Shown here: piece after piece, positions 34,850 to 45,877 of the stretch
Layout of the letters: every line of letters starts with the position of its first letter
Position numbering within the stretch: the first letter of the stretch is position 1
NCBI RefSeq assembly: GCF_945859685.1
Contig: NC_079150.1
Location: 2,974,831-3,038,830, forward strand
Length of the DNA: 64,000 bases
DNA from: Eupeodes corollae
Lineage: Eukaryota > Arthropoda > Insecta > Diptera > Syrphidae
Reading direction: 5' to 3'
Made by a program: the position numbers and the translations under genes
Notes under the pieces: model-generated
The model's input: only the letters and a program-made list of their open reading frames with translations
The model's database searches: none
What the model was told of the DNA's origin: nothing

Positions 34850-35470
34850 CGTTTGTTTTCAAACACTCAAACGAAATTTTATTTATCAAAAAAAACCTTC
34901 ATTTTTCAAAATTTCTTTTTTAAAATCGTTAAAGCGTTTTTTTTATTAATTTTGTATAAATAAAATTTTTCAATGTTATCTTAAAATTATTTTTGGTATG
35001 CAGTTATTTAAAGCTTATTAATACAAGTCTTACATTTCAATTTTGTAAGAAAAAAAAATGATGACCCATTTTCAAGATACTGAACTTCAAAAAAATATTA
35101 ATGTTTTTTTTCTAAATCCAAAACAAAAATATTGACATTTTGGATTAATAATTATTATTGAGATAGTATAAGATAGCTTCTTGATTAGTTGTTGAGAAAA
35201 CTTAAAAACAAAATAATTGGCGGTACCCCTCTAAGGCAATACAAAAATATTTTTGTATATTGAAAAAAGCGAATCATCTCAAAACTATAATTTTCAAATT
35301 TGAATCCAATAGACCCAATGCTTTGGTTTACTGGGGCCAGGACAAACAGATAGGCGGACGGAATCAGGGGACACATTTTCTACGACTCCTCTACCTTCGT
35401 AATGTAATGTTTGATTAAAATTTCGAGTTAAAAATTTTCTACGAATGCACAAATTGCCATATGCACGGTT
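34850..35470 (+). repeat. F2 interspersed repeat, copy 3
   Basis: F2 order is preserved: AAATCGTTAAAGCGTTTTTT, GGCAATACAAAAATATTTTT, AATAGACCCAATGCTTTGG, GGCCAGGACAAACAGATAGG and CTACCTTCGTAATGTAATGT. Confidence 0.7.
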
Positions 35471-36031
35471 CTTAAATGTCGCACTTAAAAAAGGGAAAAA
35501 TTTATTTGACCTCAAATATCTTTCGAAGCAATAACGCCAACGTCTTAAGTTAATTAAGTATACGTTGTGACGAGGTACCGAATTGTTGTAAACTTGAACA
35601 ACAATTCAGTAAATTGTTTTTTTTTGTTTGCATCAAAGACTAACGTACATTTTTTAAAACTGATGTTCGACTCGAATATCACGACAATTTATCATGAAAA
35701 TTAATGTTTTGAATTTAAAATTATTTCATTGCAAATGTTACTTGCTCAGGAGGATAAGATAATTTTCTTAGGAAAATCCAATAAGTGTTTTATTTCAATC
35801 AATCCAATCAGTGTTTTATTTCTTATTTATTAAACATTTCGAAAATGCTGCTTAGATTGATAAAAATTTGTTTTTGACTAAAAATCATTTAGGGACAAGA
35901 AAACATATTAAAATCAAACTGATTTTCTCATATTCAAAATATTGTTCCTAACATTTAGTTAACTATTTAAAAAGAATCCAGTTGACAACTTTTTTTTAAA
36001 AAAAAAGGTAAGCAGAACAAATGAAGATATT

Positions 36032-36909
36032 GGTCGCATTCACAAAGTTAGTGGCTACCTAGTCAAGCTATTCTGATTGGCTTAATCTAACTACAAAAGT
36101 AGTTGAAATTTCCCCTCCGCCGTAGTGTAAAAGTTTCGGCTACAAAGTTAAGGCCCAACTATAATAGACTTAACTGAGCTTAAGCCAGCTTAAGGGAACG
36201 AACAAATACGCAGCCCTATATATCACTAACCATAATAGACGTTTTGCTCAAAATGATTAAATTTCCCTAACTATCGCGCAATTACGCAAGAGCCATTTAA
36301 ATGACTAGAGTTTAAGGCCCAACTATAATAGACTTAACCTAATGTCAAAACCGAACGAAAAGTTATCAGAAGTCATAATGGATTCAAGTAACTTAAGCAA
36401 ATTTTACATTTGCTTAAGCTCGAGCCATTTAAATGGCTCTTGCGTAATTGCGCAAAAGTAAGCGAAATTTAACGAAACTGAGCAGAACGTCAGTGACATG
36501 TAGTTAGTTATAATTATTAATTAGTGACATATAAGACTGCGTATTGGTTCTTTCCCTTAAGCTGGCTTAAGCTCGGTTAAGTTTATTATAGTTGGGCCTT
36601 TACTTTCGGTTAAGTCTATTATAGTTGGGCCTTTAGTGCTTACTGGTTTTGACGTTTCACAATCAGCTGCTCGGTAAGAACACAAGAATTAAATACAAAT
36701 ATAAATCAATCATATTTTATGTCCTATTTGGTTTAATTAAATTTTAAAAGAAAAAAAAACTATTTAAAGTTCTGAAAACACAATTGTTTCTGATATCATA
36801 TATTTATATTTGGCATTAATATGACAGTTCCGGATTGACTAGCTTTGTAGTGCAATCACAAAGGTAGTTGGATTTTGACTACGTAGTCACTAGCTTTGTG
36901 AATGCGCCC
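36032..36909. mobile_element. outer MITE (GGKCGCATTCACAAAG termini)
   Basis: An 878-bp element with inverted ends: left GGTCGCATTCACAAAGTTAG, right (other strand) GGGCGCATTCACAAAGCTAG. The TIR extends over about 35 bases with a few mismatches. The 3-bp word ATT flanks both ends (36029-36031 and 36910-36912). The paralogous F1 copy at 27925-28390 shows the empty site with a single AAT/ATT, so the TSD is confirmed inside this window. No ORF. The 3-bp TSD suggests PIF/Harbinger or a related group (inference). Confidence 0.85.
36151..36632. mobile_element. inner palindromic MITE complex (AGGCCCAACTATAATAG termini)
   Basis: Nested inside the outer MITE. Four copies of one terminus are present: AGGCCCAACTATAATAGACT starts at 36151 and at 36315 (direct), and its complement ends at 36599 and at 36632. 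Every one of the four is bordered by TTA on its outer side (36148-36150, 36312-36314, 36600-36602, 36633-36635). The arms 36151-36310 and 36420-36599 pair over about 160 bases, with blocks such as GAGCTTAAGCCAGCTTAAGG and GCAATTACGCAAGAGCCATT. This is best explained as one long-TIR MITE with a second related element inserted in or overlapping it. No ORF. Confidence 0.8.
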
Positions 36910-37638
36910 ATTGACTTCAAACTATTTATCTCACACAAAATATAGTTATGAAAATTTTGTTAAGGTTACAAGCAAGGCGTTATAGTGTTGGTCGCATCCC
37001 AGCCTCTTTTTCTTAAATTTATTTTCACATTCACCTTTCTGGCATAAGGTGGGCGATATGAAACTCAATACTTTTTCGAATAATGACATACTAAAAAAAA
37101 ACTATTGGACCTTGAAAATATATAATCTTTAAAAATTATCAACCATGAATGTTAGGTTGAATATTAAAAGCTCTTCACTTTGATACAAATCAAATCATTT
37201 ATTTCTTAAAAATGTTATGATGGTAGACATCACGGCAACCCTATTAAAATATTTAAACTTTTGTACGTTCTTCTTTTGCCAACTTGGGTAGATGATCTAC
37301 GAAGGCTAAGTTAAAACATAAAATGATTCAATATAGCCAACAGTAATCTTCTTCTTCTTTTTGCTTTTGTTGGTATGTAAAAATGCAGCCACTAGCTGCT
37401 ACCTGCGTTTGTTTAAAACGGCTTTATTGGCATATCGTGATTGTCATGTTTGTTGGCTCATGTGGCCCTTTGTTTTAATGGCCTCGCCTGTAGTTTGTGT
37501 GTGTATATTTGACGATATAGCCGCGATGGGATGGGACGACAAGGCATAAGAAATTATAAGAGACGGAAGACAAGATCACCACAGCCACAGGACTTGCTAA
37601 CTAGCCATCTTAACTTAACAACATTTACTCCAACTATT

Positions 37639-37734
37639 TGCATGGTCTTCTCTTCTTGGTTCATTTCAATCTTTTTTTCCTCTTTGGGTTTTTGGCTTGT
37701 TTATCGCCTTGGTTTGGTCAGTGATGCACGGTAA
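37639..37734 (+). CDS. weak candidate: signal-peptide exon
   Basis: An ATG at 37639 begins MVFSSWFISIFFSSLGFWLV and ends LVSDAR over a donor (GATGCACG then GTAAGT, about 37733). It looks like a cleavable signal peptide followed by a split codon. The start context (TTGCATGG) is poor, and no following exon was identified. Hydrophobic frames are common in T-rich DNA, so this may be chance. Confidence 0.2.
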   Translation, partial: CMVFSSWFISIFFSSLGFWLVYRLGLVSDAR

Positions 37735-38914
37735 GTAGTCGGACGCGCCGCAAAAAAAACAAAAGTTAGGTTTATTATAGTTAATAATATTTAAAGTTAA
37801 TTCACCGGTATTTGTTATTGTTTGTCTAACTCTTGGGTGCTTAAGTTTAAGATTGTTAACCACAGCAGCGTAACAACAATTTCGAATTTTTTAACCATTC
37901 CGAAGCGAGTTGTTTGTTCTTTCAATTTGTATACCTATCTGTTCTGACTTATTGCAATGAACTTATAATGGTAGAAACTCTTAAAAATGGCCTAAAAGAA
38001 ACTACGTGAAACAGAAAAAAATGGGAATACAAATAATAGAAGTGTAATTTTTGTTTTATCTTCCAATTTAATTTTATTTGTGGGAGTTGAGTTTTTGTAA
38101 TATATACATTTCAAACTATATTCTTTATATTATGTGTGATCGGATAAAAGCTTTAACGTACTGATTCTTTCAAGACCAAAATCCCTATGTCTTCTCATCT
38201 CCGTTCACGCCGACAGCTTTTAAACTATATCTTGTTATACTTAGTTCTAGTGCATTGATCCAATTCCATTACAAAGAAAAACAATAATAATAATGAATAA
38301 AACCGCAAGACGCAACCGTGCAAGAAGTCTTGTATACGTACAAAGAATATCAAAAAGTTTTGAGGAAAAACAAAATCCTAAATAAACCCATCTATACTCT
38401 TCTTCGTTTTCAATGTTTAATGTTCACTTTGCCTGGACTACCAGCGAGTTAAAAAATTTCGGCACGAACGAGTTAATAATATTTTGTTCATATTTACGTG
38501 TAGTGAACCTTTAAGAACTTATATAATTTACATCTAGTTATATTTAAAAAAATAATATTGTACGGATTGGAAAACCGACGCCGGATTTTCTCAATTGATA
38601 TACTTATCTTGATGCAGAGGTAAGTTATATGAAGTTAGTATGATGCTCAATATTGAGCTCTGTCACGAAAAGCGATGAATACAATTTTCTAAAATTATAA
38701 AGTGCAATTTACCAAGAATAGCAACACGCACCAGCAGAAGCAAGAAAAGGGGCCAAATAATTTTAAATTTAGATACAACTTTGTTTTGTTCATCTTGTGT
38801 ACCTACATTCAGATATAGTGCTTTAGGTATTTGATATCCAAGGAAATACAGTGTTGTGTGCAGTTAGTTTTACATTGAATTTTTGTGTTACTTGGGAAAG
38901 AAATCAAATTTATA
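37735..38914. other. no gene seen
   Basis: No supportable coding or RNA gene. One CA-rich patch (CACGCACCAGCAGAAGCAAG, 38728) stands out only in composition. Confidence 0.4.
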
Positions 38915-40265
38915 AAAAGAGACTGGGTTTCGCGACCCCCACTGATAACTTCCCATCCTGTGTCTGTCCATTCGTTTGTGATTAAAACTTAAAAAAAGAG
39001 GATGGGATGCGATCCACACTGATAACTTCCCATCCCGTCTGTCGATTTGTGGTGCTTAAAAGTTTGTAGGGTTGGGCTAAAAAAGTTGTAAGTTAAAAAT
39101 TTTAAAATTACTAACAATATTTTTCATAGTTTGAAAATCTAGTCGAGAACAAATTTTTACCAATTTTAGTAGAATTTCTTAAATTTTTACAAATTGGATG
39201 AATGAAATTAATTTGAGAGATATCAAGAACCGAACATTAATTTTTACCAAATTTGCGTACTATTTTTTATAGATTTTATTTTTGTATGAAAAAACGGATT
39301 GTTGGATTAAAAAAAAATAATGAATATCGAAAACAATATTTTCTGTGAAATAAGAAAAGTTTAAAGACAATATTTTTAATTTTTGAAAAGCTATTTCAGT
39401 CGAAAGTAAATTTTTATCAAGTTATAGTATTGGATTTGATTTGTCTCCAAATTTAAATGAATATTGACAACAATATTTTTTAAAAGATAAAAATAGTTTA
39501 AAGCTAATATCTCAAAGTTTTGAAAAGATATTTGAGTCGAAAATCAATTTTTTACAGCTTCTTTTAATTTTGTTTGTTTAGGTTTTTATTTTTTGTACAA
39601 AAACTGTCAGTTCGATTTTTCTCAAAATTTTTACGACTGTTGAAAACAATATTTTTTTATAAGTTAAAATTAGTTGGAAACCATAATCTCAAATTTTTGA
39701 AAAAATATTTGATTTTTACCAACTTTAGTTAAATTTTATTTTTTGTAAAAAAATTTGAATTCGATTTTTATCAAAATTTTGCCGAATGTTGAAAACAATA
39801 TTTCGTATAAGTTAAAATTAGTTGGAAGCCATAATCTCAAATTTTTGAATACATATTTAAGTCGAAATTTCATTTTTACCAACTCTGAGTAATGTTTTTT
39901 TTTAGGTTTATATTTTTATAAAAATCAATTTAATTTTTCTCAAAATTTTACTAGATGCTAAAAACGTTATTTTTCGTTACACAAAATTGTTTAAGAGATA
40001 ATCATTTTGTATGCGTACAATTTTCGAGGTGACAATTTTTTTTTTCGTTTTTTTTTTTATTTATAAAAAAGTCGATATCTCTTCTGGTTCTTGAGCTCTG
40101 GGCGACGAAAAAAACGTCGCGAACGTACGTAGACACGCACGCACAGACATCTTTCTAAAAATCTTTTATTTCGACTCTAGGGACCTTGAAATGTCGAGAA
40201 ATGTCAAAATTTTCAATTTGAAAATTCGGACCCATTAATTAATAATAAATTCCTATAGGAAGTTA
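38915..40265 (+). repeat. F1 full-length copy with internal subrepeats
   Basis: A truncated F1 head (38915-38975) is followed by a complete copy at about 38990-40265. Head: GGATGGGATGCGATCCACAC, CATCCCGTCTGTCGATTTGT. Tail: CGACTCTAGGGACCTTGAAA, TGTCGAGAAATGTCAAAATT, and the palindromic end CTTCCTATAGGAAG (40251-40264). Between them the unit built on GAAAACAATATTT, CAAATTTTTGAAAA, TTTTTACCAACTTTAG and TTCGATTTTTCTCAAAATTT recurs about every 140-220 bases. The markers lie near 39111, 39328, 39465, 39640, 39788 and 39957. No ORF and no recognisable superfamily. Confidence 0.75.
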
Positions 40266-41050
40266 ACAAAATATTCATAACAGTATGAGATAAATAATTT
40301 GAAGCCCATATCTTTCTTTATTCTCCTAATACTTCAGTTAAGTCGAAAAGCATTCCTTATCAGTTTTTTGTCGTTTTTGTAGGTTATCGTGTTTTGTTAA
40401 AAAAAGTTGTCTGTTGAATTTCTTGTAGATTTAAATTTTTTATAAGAAAACTGACTTTGTATTTTAAAACAAATGGCACTGAATGTCGAAAACAACATTT
40501 TCTATAAGAAGAAATTAAATCAATTAAATTGGGTGGCGCAGCAGTCCGTTGAGAACCAGGGACTAGTGACTTACAACTCTCAATTATTCCTGTGTGTGAG
40601 TAATGTTGCCAGGAATGAAGGGGACCTACAGTTTATATGCCGAGTCCGAACAGCTAATTTGAGAAAGCACTTTTTCATGACAAGATTTTCTATTGGAGAA
40701 TTTGTCAATTCCTCGCAAGAGGCAGTACCCATGAAAAGACTTTAGATGACATAGCCTGGGATCGAACCCAAGACCTCTGGCATGACAGTCCAATGCACTA
40801 ACCATCATGCCACGGGTACTACTCTAAGATAAAATTGGTTTGATTTTAATTTTTGAAAAAGTATTTGAGTCGAAAATTAATTTTCACCAATGTTTTTTAT
40901 ATATTTGTATTTTTGTAAAATAAAAAACTGTTAATTCGATCTTTCCCAAAATTTGGCTGAATGCTGAAAACAATATTTTCAAGATAAAAATGATTTGAAA
41001 CAAATATCTTCAATTTGTATCAGTTATTGTATAAAATATTCGTTGGGAAA
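40266..41050 (+). repeat. further F1-like copy, split by a SINE
   Basis: Continues directly after the full-length F1 copy. It has GTATGAGATAAATAATTTGA, TCTTTCTTTATTCTCCTAAT and more subrepeat units (markers near 40483 and 40958). An antisense SINE at 40527-40822 interrupts it. Confidence 0.65.
40527..40822 (-). mobile_element. tRNA-derived SINE, copy 5 (near full length)
   Basis: Antisense copy. Seen on the minus strand it has GTACCCGTGGCATGATGGTT, AGTGCATTGGACTGTCATGC, B box GGGTTCGATCCC (40758-40769) and GTACTGCCTCTTGCGAGGAA. The end is CGGACTGCTGCGCCACCCAA. It is the best-preserved copy and a good reference for the family. Confidence 0.9.
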
Positions 41051-41099
41051 ATCATTTTTCTTTTTTAGTTTTTTGGTTTATTTATAATATAAAAATAAG

Positions 41100-41866
41100 T
41101 CGGGTTATCCTTCCTGACGATATAACTCCAGAACGCACGAACCGATTTTCACGGTTTTGCTACGTGAGGTTTAAAAAGTAAAAATTCAGGAAACATTTCA
41201 ACAGAAAAGCGGTGAACTCCATTTAGCTTCCCATATAAAGCTATTGTAAAAGATTCGATTCGTGGAATTGAAATTTTTTAAAGTTTTTGACGTTTCAAGG
41301 GCCCTATATTCTAAACCAAAGCTTACTTTTGGGAACCTTTTTTACTCAACTATATCTCTAGAAACGTCAGAGATATCGAAAACGACTTTTAAAAAAAAAT
41401 TAGTGAGTATTTTTTTTTATCATAGAGCAATTTAAGAAAGCACTGAAAAATTTGGTTGACCCCAAATCCACTTATATAAAATTCTATATTACTCATTCTG
41501 AGCAAATTTGGTATAATTTGTTGCGAGTTCACGAGTTGGGAAAAAATCGACTTTGTTTGTGTTAACGTCAGACCAAAAAACAAAAAATGTTGTTTACCAA
41601 AGAGCACTACAATGAAACTAATAATTTTCAAACAAGTATAACGCTTCGATTCAATATTTACTTTGGATTCACTTTCATTTTTTACTTAGAGAAGTTTAAC
41701 TAAATTACACTTCATTTTTGTAATCGAAATGAATTCATTACTGTTGTAAAATGAAAATTTTCCTTTTCAAATATAAAATAAAAAAATAATTATTTGTCTT
41801 TATTTTACAAAAAACGAAGCCATCTGGTGGCGAAACGGAGTTCGCTGGGTTTGCTAAACTAATCCG
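41100..41866 (+). mobile_element. possible non-autonomous Helitron-like element
   Basis: The left part reads GATATAACTCCAGAACGCAC and GAACCGATTTTCACG, a motif often seen in insect non-autonomous Helitrons. The right part ends AACGAAGCCATCTGGTGGCG, AAACGGAGTTCGCTGGG, TTTGCTAA. A GAAC/GTTC hairpin precedes a CTAA end, but the base after it is A, not the T expected for a Helitron. Part of the middle resembles F1 (GACGTTTCAAGGGCCCTA). Boundaries are approximate. Confidence 0.35.
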
Positions 41867-43309
41867 ATTACCCACATCTCGTTTTTCTTTTGCCTAGAAA
41901 AGTCAATTTGAAGATTTGATATTAATTTAATTTTGCGAACAAAACTACCCGATACTATTTACTTAGGAAATGCAAACATTCTCTGTTCACACAAGATTGG
42001 CACATTATTTCTCAGGGTATGGTTGAGCTCATTTAATTTTGGGTCAAATACATAATTGAAAATTTCATACATCATTCCGGTTGTACAAAAATAAATTTCT
42101 TATTCAAACTTTTATGTAATTAAAAAATGTTATATTTATGCGCCACTTGTATCCATCGTCAATAGTTGAAATTTTGTCGATAGTAGAGATCTGCTATCAA
42201 TCTCGTATCCTGGATTGGTGAGTTTTAAGCTACCTTTTTGGTTGAGTTGCCTAAGTTGAAATAGGTTTTAAAAAAATAAAAATAACTTACAGCTTTCTCA
42301 AAAATCAGGCATAAATTTAGATTTACCGGGGTTTGCCAAAAAATGTACAAAATTCAAATCAAATGAATATTGAGTCAGCTGTTCTGTCAGATAGCCACAT
42401 ATGCCTACCAGAAATTGGGCAACATAAGGGACTTTATTTGCAGTCAACTGCTTTCATTGAACGTAAATTTGGCCAAAGCAACTAGTTTAAATAAAATTTC
42501 ATAAACATAAAATTCGGAGCTTTACTTTACCAACTTCTACTTTCAGTTGATCGCCCAAAAACTTCTTAAAACATAATTGTGTTCAAAAAAACTTTTCAGC
42601 TATCTCAACTTGTATATTGTATTTTAAATAAATATTACTTATTTTATTATATTACCAATTTGTCAAAGAACCCTTTTACCTAAGAAATAAAATAGAATTG
42701 TGCAGACAAAAATCACAGAGTAATAAAGTTTAGCTTTTAGTTAATGTTCAATTAACTAAAAGCTGAACTTTATTCATAATTAGCTGCCATTTTGACATAA
42801 GTGGAATTGACTTGATAGTAAGGGAGATGTTTCTTGACTATCTTTTCCGTCTACTTTCAATCCAGTCGCTGCTGACCAATCAAATACTAGAAACTTGCTT
42901 TACTCTCTAGTCCCTAATGTCGTCTGAACCTTCCAATTCTTGAATAGCTCAGCTGCTGTTCTTTTAAGCGCATTACACTAACATAAAGGTATTTGGATAC
43001 CCTATAGATCTGATATTGAACGCTGCCATTGAAAAGTATATTATTAAAAATAGCTATCATTGGTTTTCATCATGAAAATCAATCATGATAATTGCTTTTG
43101 ACAGGTCGCTTATAATGATCATACAAATTTCTATCATTGAAAAAAAGTGTTCTGATAAAATCCACCAAAAAAATTTTGTGTGTGTGTGAAATTGAAACAC
43201 AACAATTTCTTTCCCTTTTGAACATAAAAATATCAACTGTTCAGAAAAATGAATTTCCGTCAGGAAATTAAAAACAAATAGTTAACCCAAAAAGAAGTTG
43301 TGCAGTTAA
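41867..43309. other. no gene; contains a 24-bp perfect-like hairpin and a dispersed repeat
   Basis: The arms 42722-42745 and 42751-42774 pair with one mismatch: AATAAAGTTTAGCTTTTAGT on the left against ACTAAAAGCTGAACTTTATT on the right, loop of five bases. The segment 43040-43180 (TAGCTATCATTGGTTTTCAT and following) resembles 59855-60030. No coding region seen. Confidence 0.55.
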
Positions 43310-44080
43310 AATTTTGTTCGGAATATATTAACGAACTATATGGCGAGTGCTGCATTCGTGAAATAATTCGAACTGCAGATCTTAATTACGATTGTAGAGA
43401 AGTCGCAAAAAGTATGTCCCCCGATTCCTTCCTTCTGTCTGTCCTTTCCCTAACAGCTCAAAACATTGGGTCGATTGCCTTCAAATTTGAAAGCCGATTT
43501 GTGCTTTTGTCAAAAGCGTACCGATAATTTTTTTTTATTTTTGCTAAAAAAGAATTGTTTTCTTAATTTGGCTTCTTTCAATATAAAAGAAAATATTTTT
43601 GTATTGCTCCAGAAGGATGCCCTCTATAGAAAAGTTATTTTGTTTTTAAGTTGTCTAATCAACCGAATTCAATCATTTTTTGCTGAACAAGCTTTTATAC
43701 TGCCTGAATAATATTTGATGATCGAAAAAGTTATTGTTTTTATTTAAAAAAAAATATTTTTTTTATATATTTTGGAAATTGGTCATACTTTTTTACCAAA
43801 TTGAAATGTAAAACTTATGTTAACAAGCTCTTAATAACTACATTTCAAAAATACTTTTTTAACTAAAATAGATTTTTTTTTAAATTTGATTTAATTCAAA
43901 AAAAGATCGCTCTAACGATTTTCAAATCAAAATTTTGTAAATTAATTTTTCTGAGAAATATTTCATTTAATTTTTAATTCAAAAAAAGATCGTTCTAACG
44001 ATTTTCAAATCAAAATTTTGTGAATGATTTTTTTTGAGAAATAAAATGACATTTAAATTTAAATTTAAACTTCCAATCAA
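43310..44080 (-). repeat. F2 interspersed repeat, copy 4 (reverse)
   Basis: Reverse-orientation F2: GTAGAGAAGTCGCAAAAAGT, CTGTCTGTCCTTTCC, CATTGGGTCGATTG and CAATACAAAAATATTTTC on the opposite strand. Near its end a unit TTCAAAAAAAGATCGYTCTA plus ACGATTTTCAAATCAAAATT is duplicated in tandem (about 43892-43974 and 43975-44045). Confidence 0.7.
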
Positions 44081-45190
44081 TCAGTACAAATCCATTGAAA
44101 TATTTTTTTCTAATTGATTTCAATGATCGCTATACCTGGCCTCTTAGCATGGAAACTTTTGAATGTTTGATATATTTCATTTAGACTTCGTTTTCAATTT
44201 AAACAAATATTTTGTATTATATTTCTATTCCTAATAAAATATGCACACAAGACTGTTAGCACGACGAATCAAATATTTCCTTTAGGTATCTAATCTGTCT
44301 ACTGTTGCATTTATCATCAAATAGTGGCAAAGAATATTTGTACATCTCACATATGTGAAATTTCTGTTTTTCCACAAAAACAGTCTTTCTTTTTTATTTG
44401 TTTATGCTGCAATGCAATTTGCGTTTTAAAAATAAAAACTATTTTTGAATGACCTAAAATTCCTGCGGCGCTCTCAGCTTGATGTTTTTTTTTCAAAGTA
44501 TGAATACCTAGGCATAAATGTGTTTATGGTAGAAAATGTCGGAACCAGTCAAAATAAGCTCATTAAAACGTTTGAAATGCATTTTCAGAATAAATTATAA
44601 GTAAAACTAATTTTTATTTAATGTGATTATTGACCTTGCTTATCCCTTAAAAATTGAATATTTGCTTAAATTTGTACCCAAAATACATTTTTCCAAAATG
44701 TCAGTGGGAAATAAGCTTAGTAGTTTATATATATATAAATAAATATATATATATAGTCCATAAATATGTCTCATTGTGATTCTAGAGGAGGAACTGATCC
44801 CACCCCTCATAAACCCGTAACCCTGACTCATAAATGCTTACCCGGGCCTCTATCTCTGCCCAGCATTAGCCTGTTGTCTGTTCCTAAACATGGGAAATCT
44901 GCAAATCTCCTCGAAGGACCACACAGTGTCTAAATATCAGATTAAAAAAATAGTATCGAGACAACATAGTGACCGTATAAAAAAAAAATTACAAGTTTTC
45001 AAAGTGTTGTAATAAACAACCACCCTTTCATAGTTCTGGCTCATTAAGCTGTCAGTCTTAGTCTAGATTATTCTTTCCTATTTCAACATGTAATTGTTCT
45101 GAATATTTAAGTGTTCATTAATTAGACGGGCCGGGCAAAGCTTTTTTTGTTAAGCTTTTTTCATGTAAGACCCCATTAGCTTTGACGAAC
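44081..45190. other. no gene seen
   Basis: AT-rich spacer with a (TA)n-like patch near 44727-44755. No coding evidence. Confidence 0.45.
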
Positions 45191-45194
45191 CTCG

Positions 45195-45490
45195 ATGGAT
45201 TAATAAATTATTGAACGATGCGTTCGGTATTATTAAATGAGTCTAGCAAAAAAAATCCTGGCGTTACCCAGGGCTGTGTCCTTTCTCTGCCACTCTTTCT
45301 CATTTTTATTCCAAGTCGGTGCATCACCAACCGCCTAGTTTGGAAGATGTTTGGGTTTCGTGGGGCTATACATAAATCTTTTCATTCCCCTAATCTGAAA
45401 TACGTCCAAAGCTTGAGTATAATTCATAGGACATAGGCTGATGCCTCAAATAACTTTATTAAATGCCTTGAACTGTATTCCAAGGAAAAA
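45195..45490 (+). pseudogene. LINE reverse-transcriptase relic (motif B region)
   Basis: The frame at 45218 reads GVTQGCVLSLPLFLIFIPSR, matching RT motif B (QGC-LSP-LF). It continues with RLVWKMFGFRGAIH and, after a stop, ADASNNFIKCLELYSKEK-like sequence. In intact LINEs the YADD box lies between these; here it is degraded. Clade uncertain (RTE- or CR1-like). Confidence 0.55.
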
Positions 45491-45877
45491 TTAATAATGA
45501 TTATAACATCATTTTATGCCTTTTTTGCCGTTATTTTAAGGGATTATACTTAATGCAGTTGTTTTCTTCTCACCTCAAGGGATTCAACTTTACCACTGGA
45601 ACACCTCTGGTATTACTTAATAATTTGTTCTCGAGCATAATTCCACGTCAAAATTCTGAGTACTTGTACCTTAACTGTAAACAAACTAAACAAAATAAAA
45701 TATAAACCATAAAAATAACTAAACATTATCATTTTTAAATAAGTTCCGATACGACTTGAAAAATTTAACCCACTCAAGTACTACCTAGGGGGGAAAGAGG
45801 CGTGGGATAATAATTATAGTAATAAAAAAATAATATTAATAATAATTCAAAATCATAATAATAACAATAAGAATAAA

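Larger units (their letters stand above)
35510..37016 (-). repeat. F1 copy interrupted by nested MITEs
   Basis: The right edge (36913-37016) reads, on the minus strand, GGGATGCGACCAACACTATA, then GTGTGAGATAAATAGTTTGA and AGTC. The left part (35510-36028) carries the subrepeat zone. The 878-bp MITE at 36032-36909 splits it exactly inside the block that reads GAAGTCAATATCTTTC in the uninterrupted copy at 27925-28390. Confidence 0.7.
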
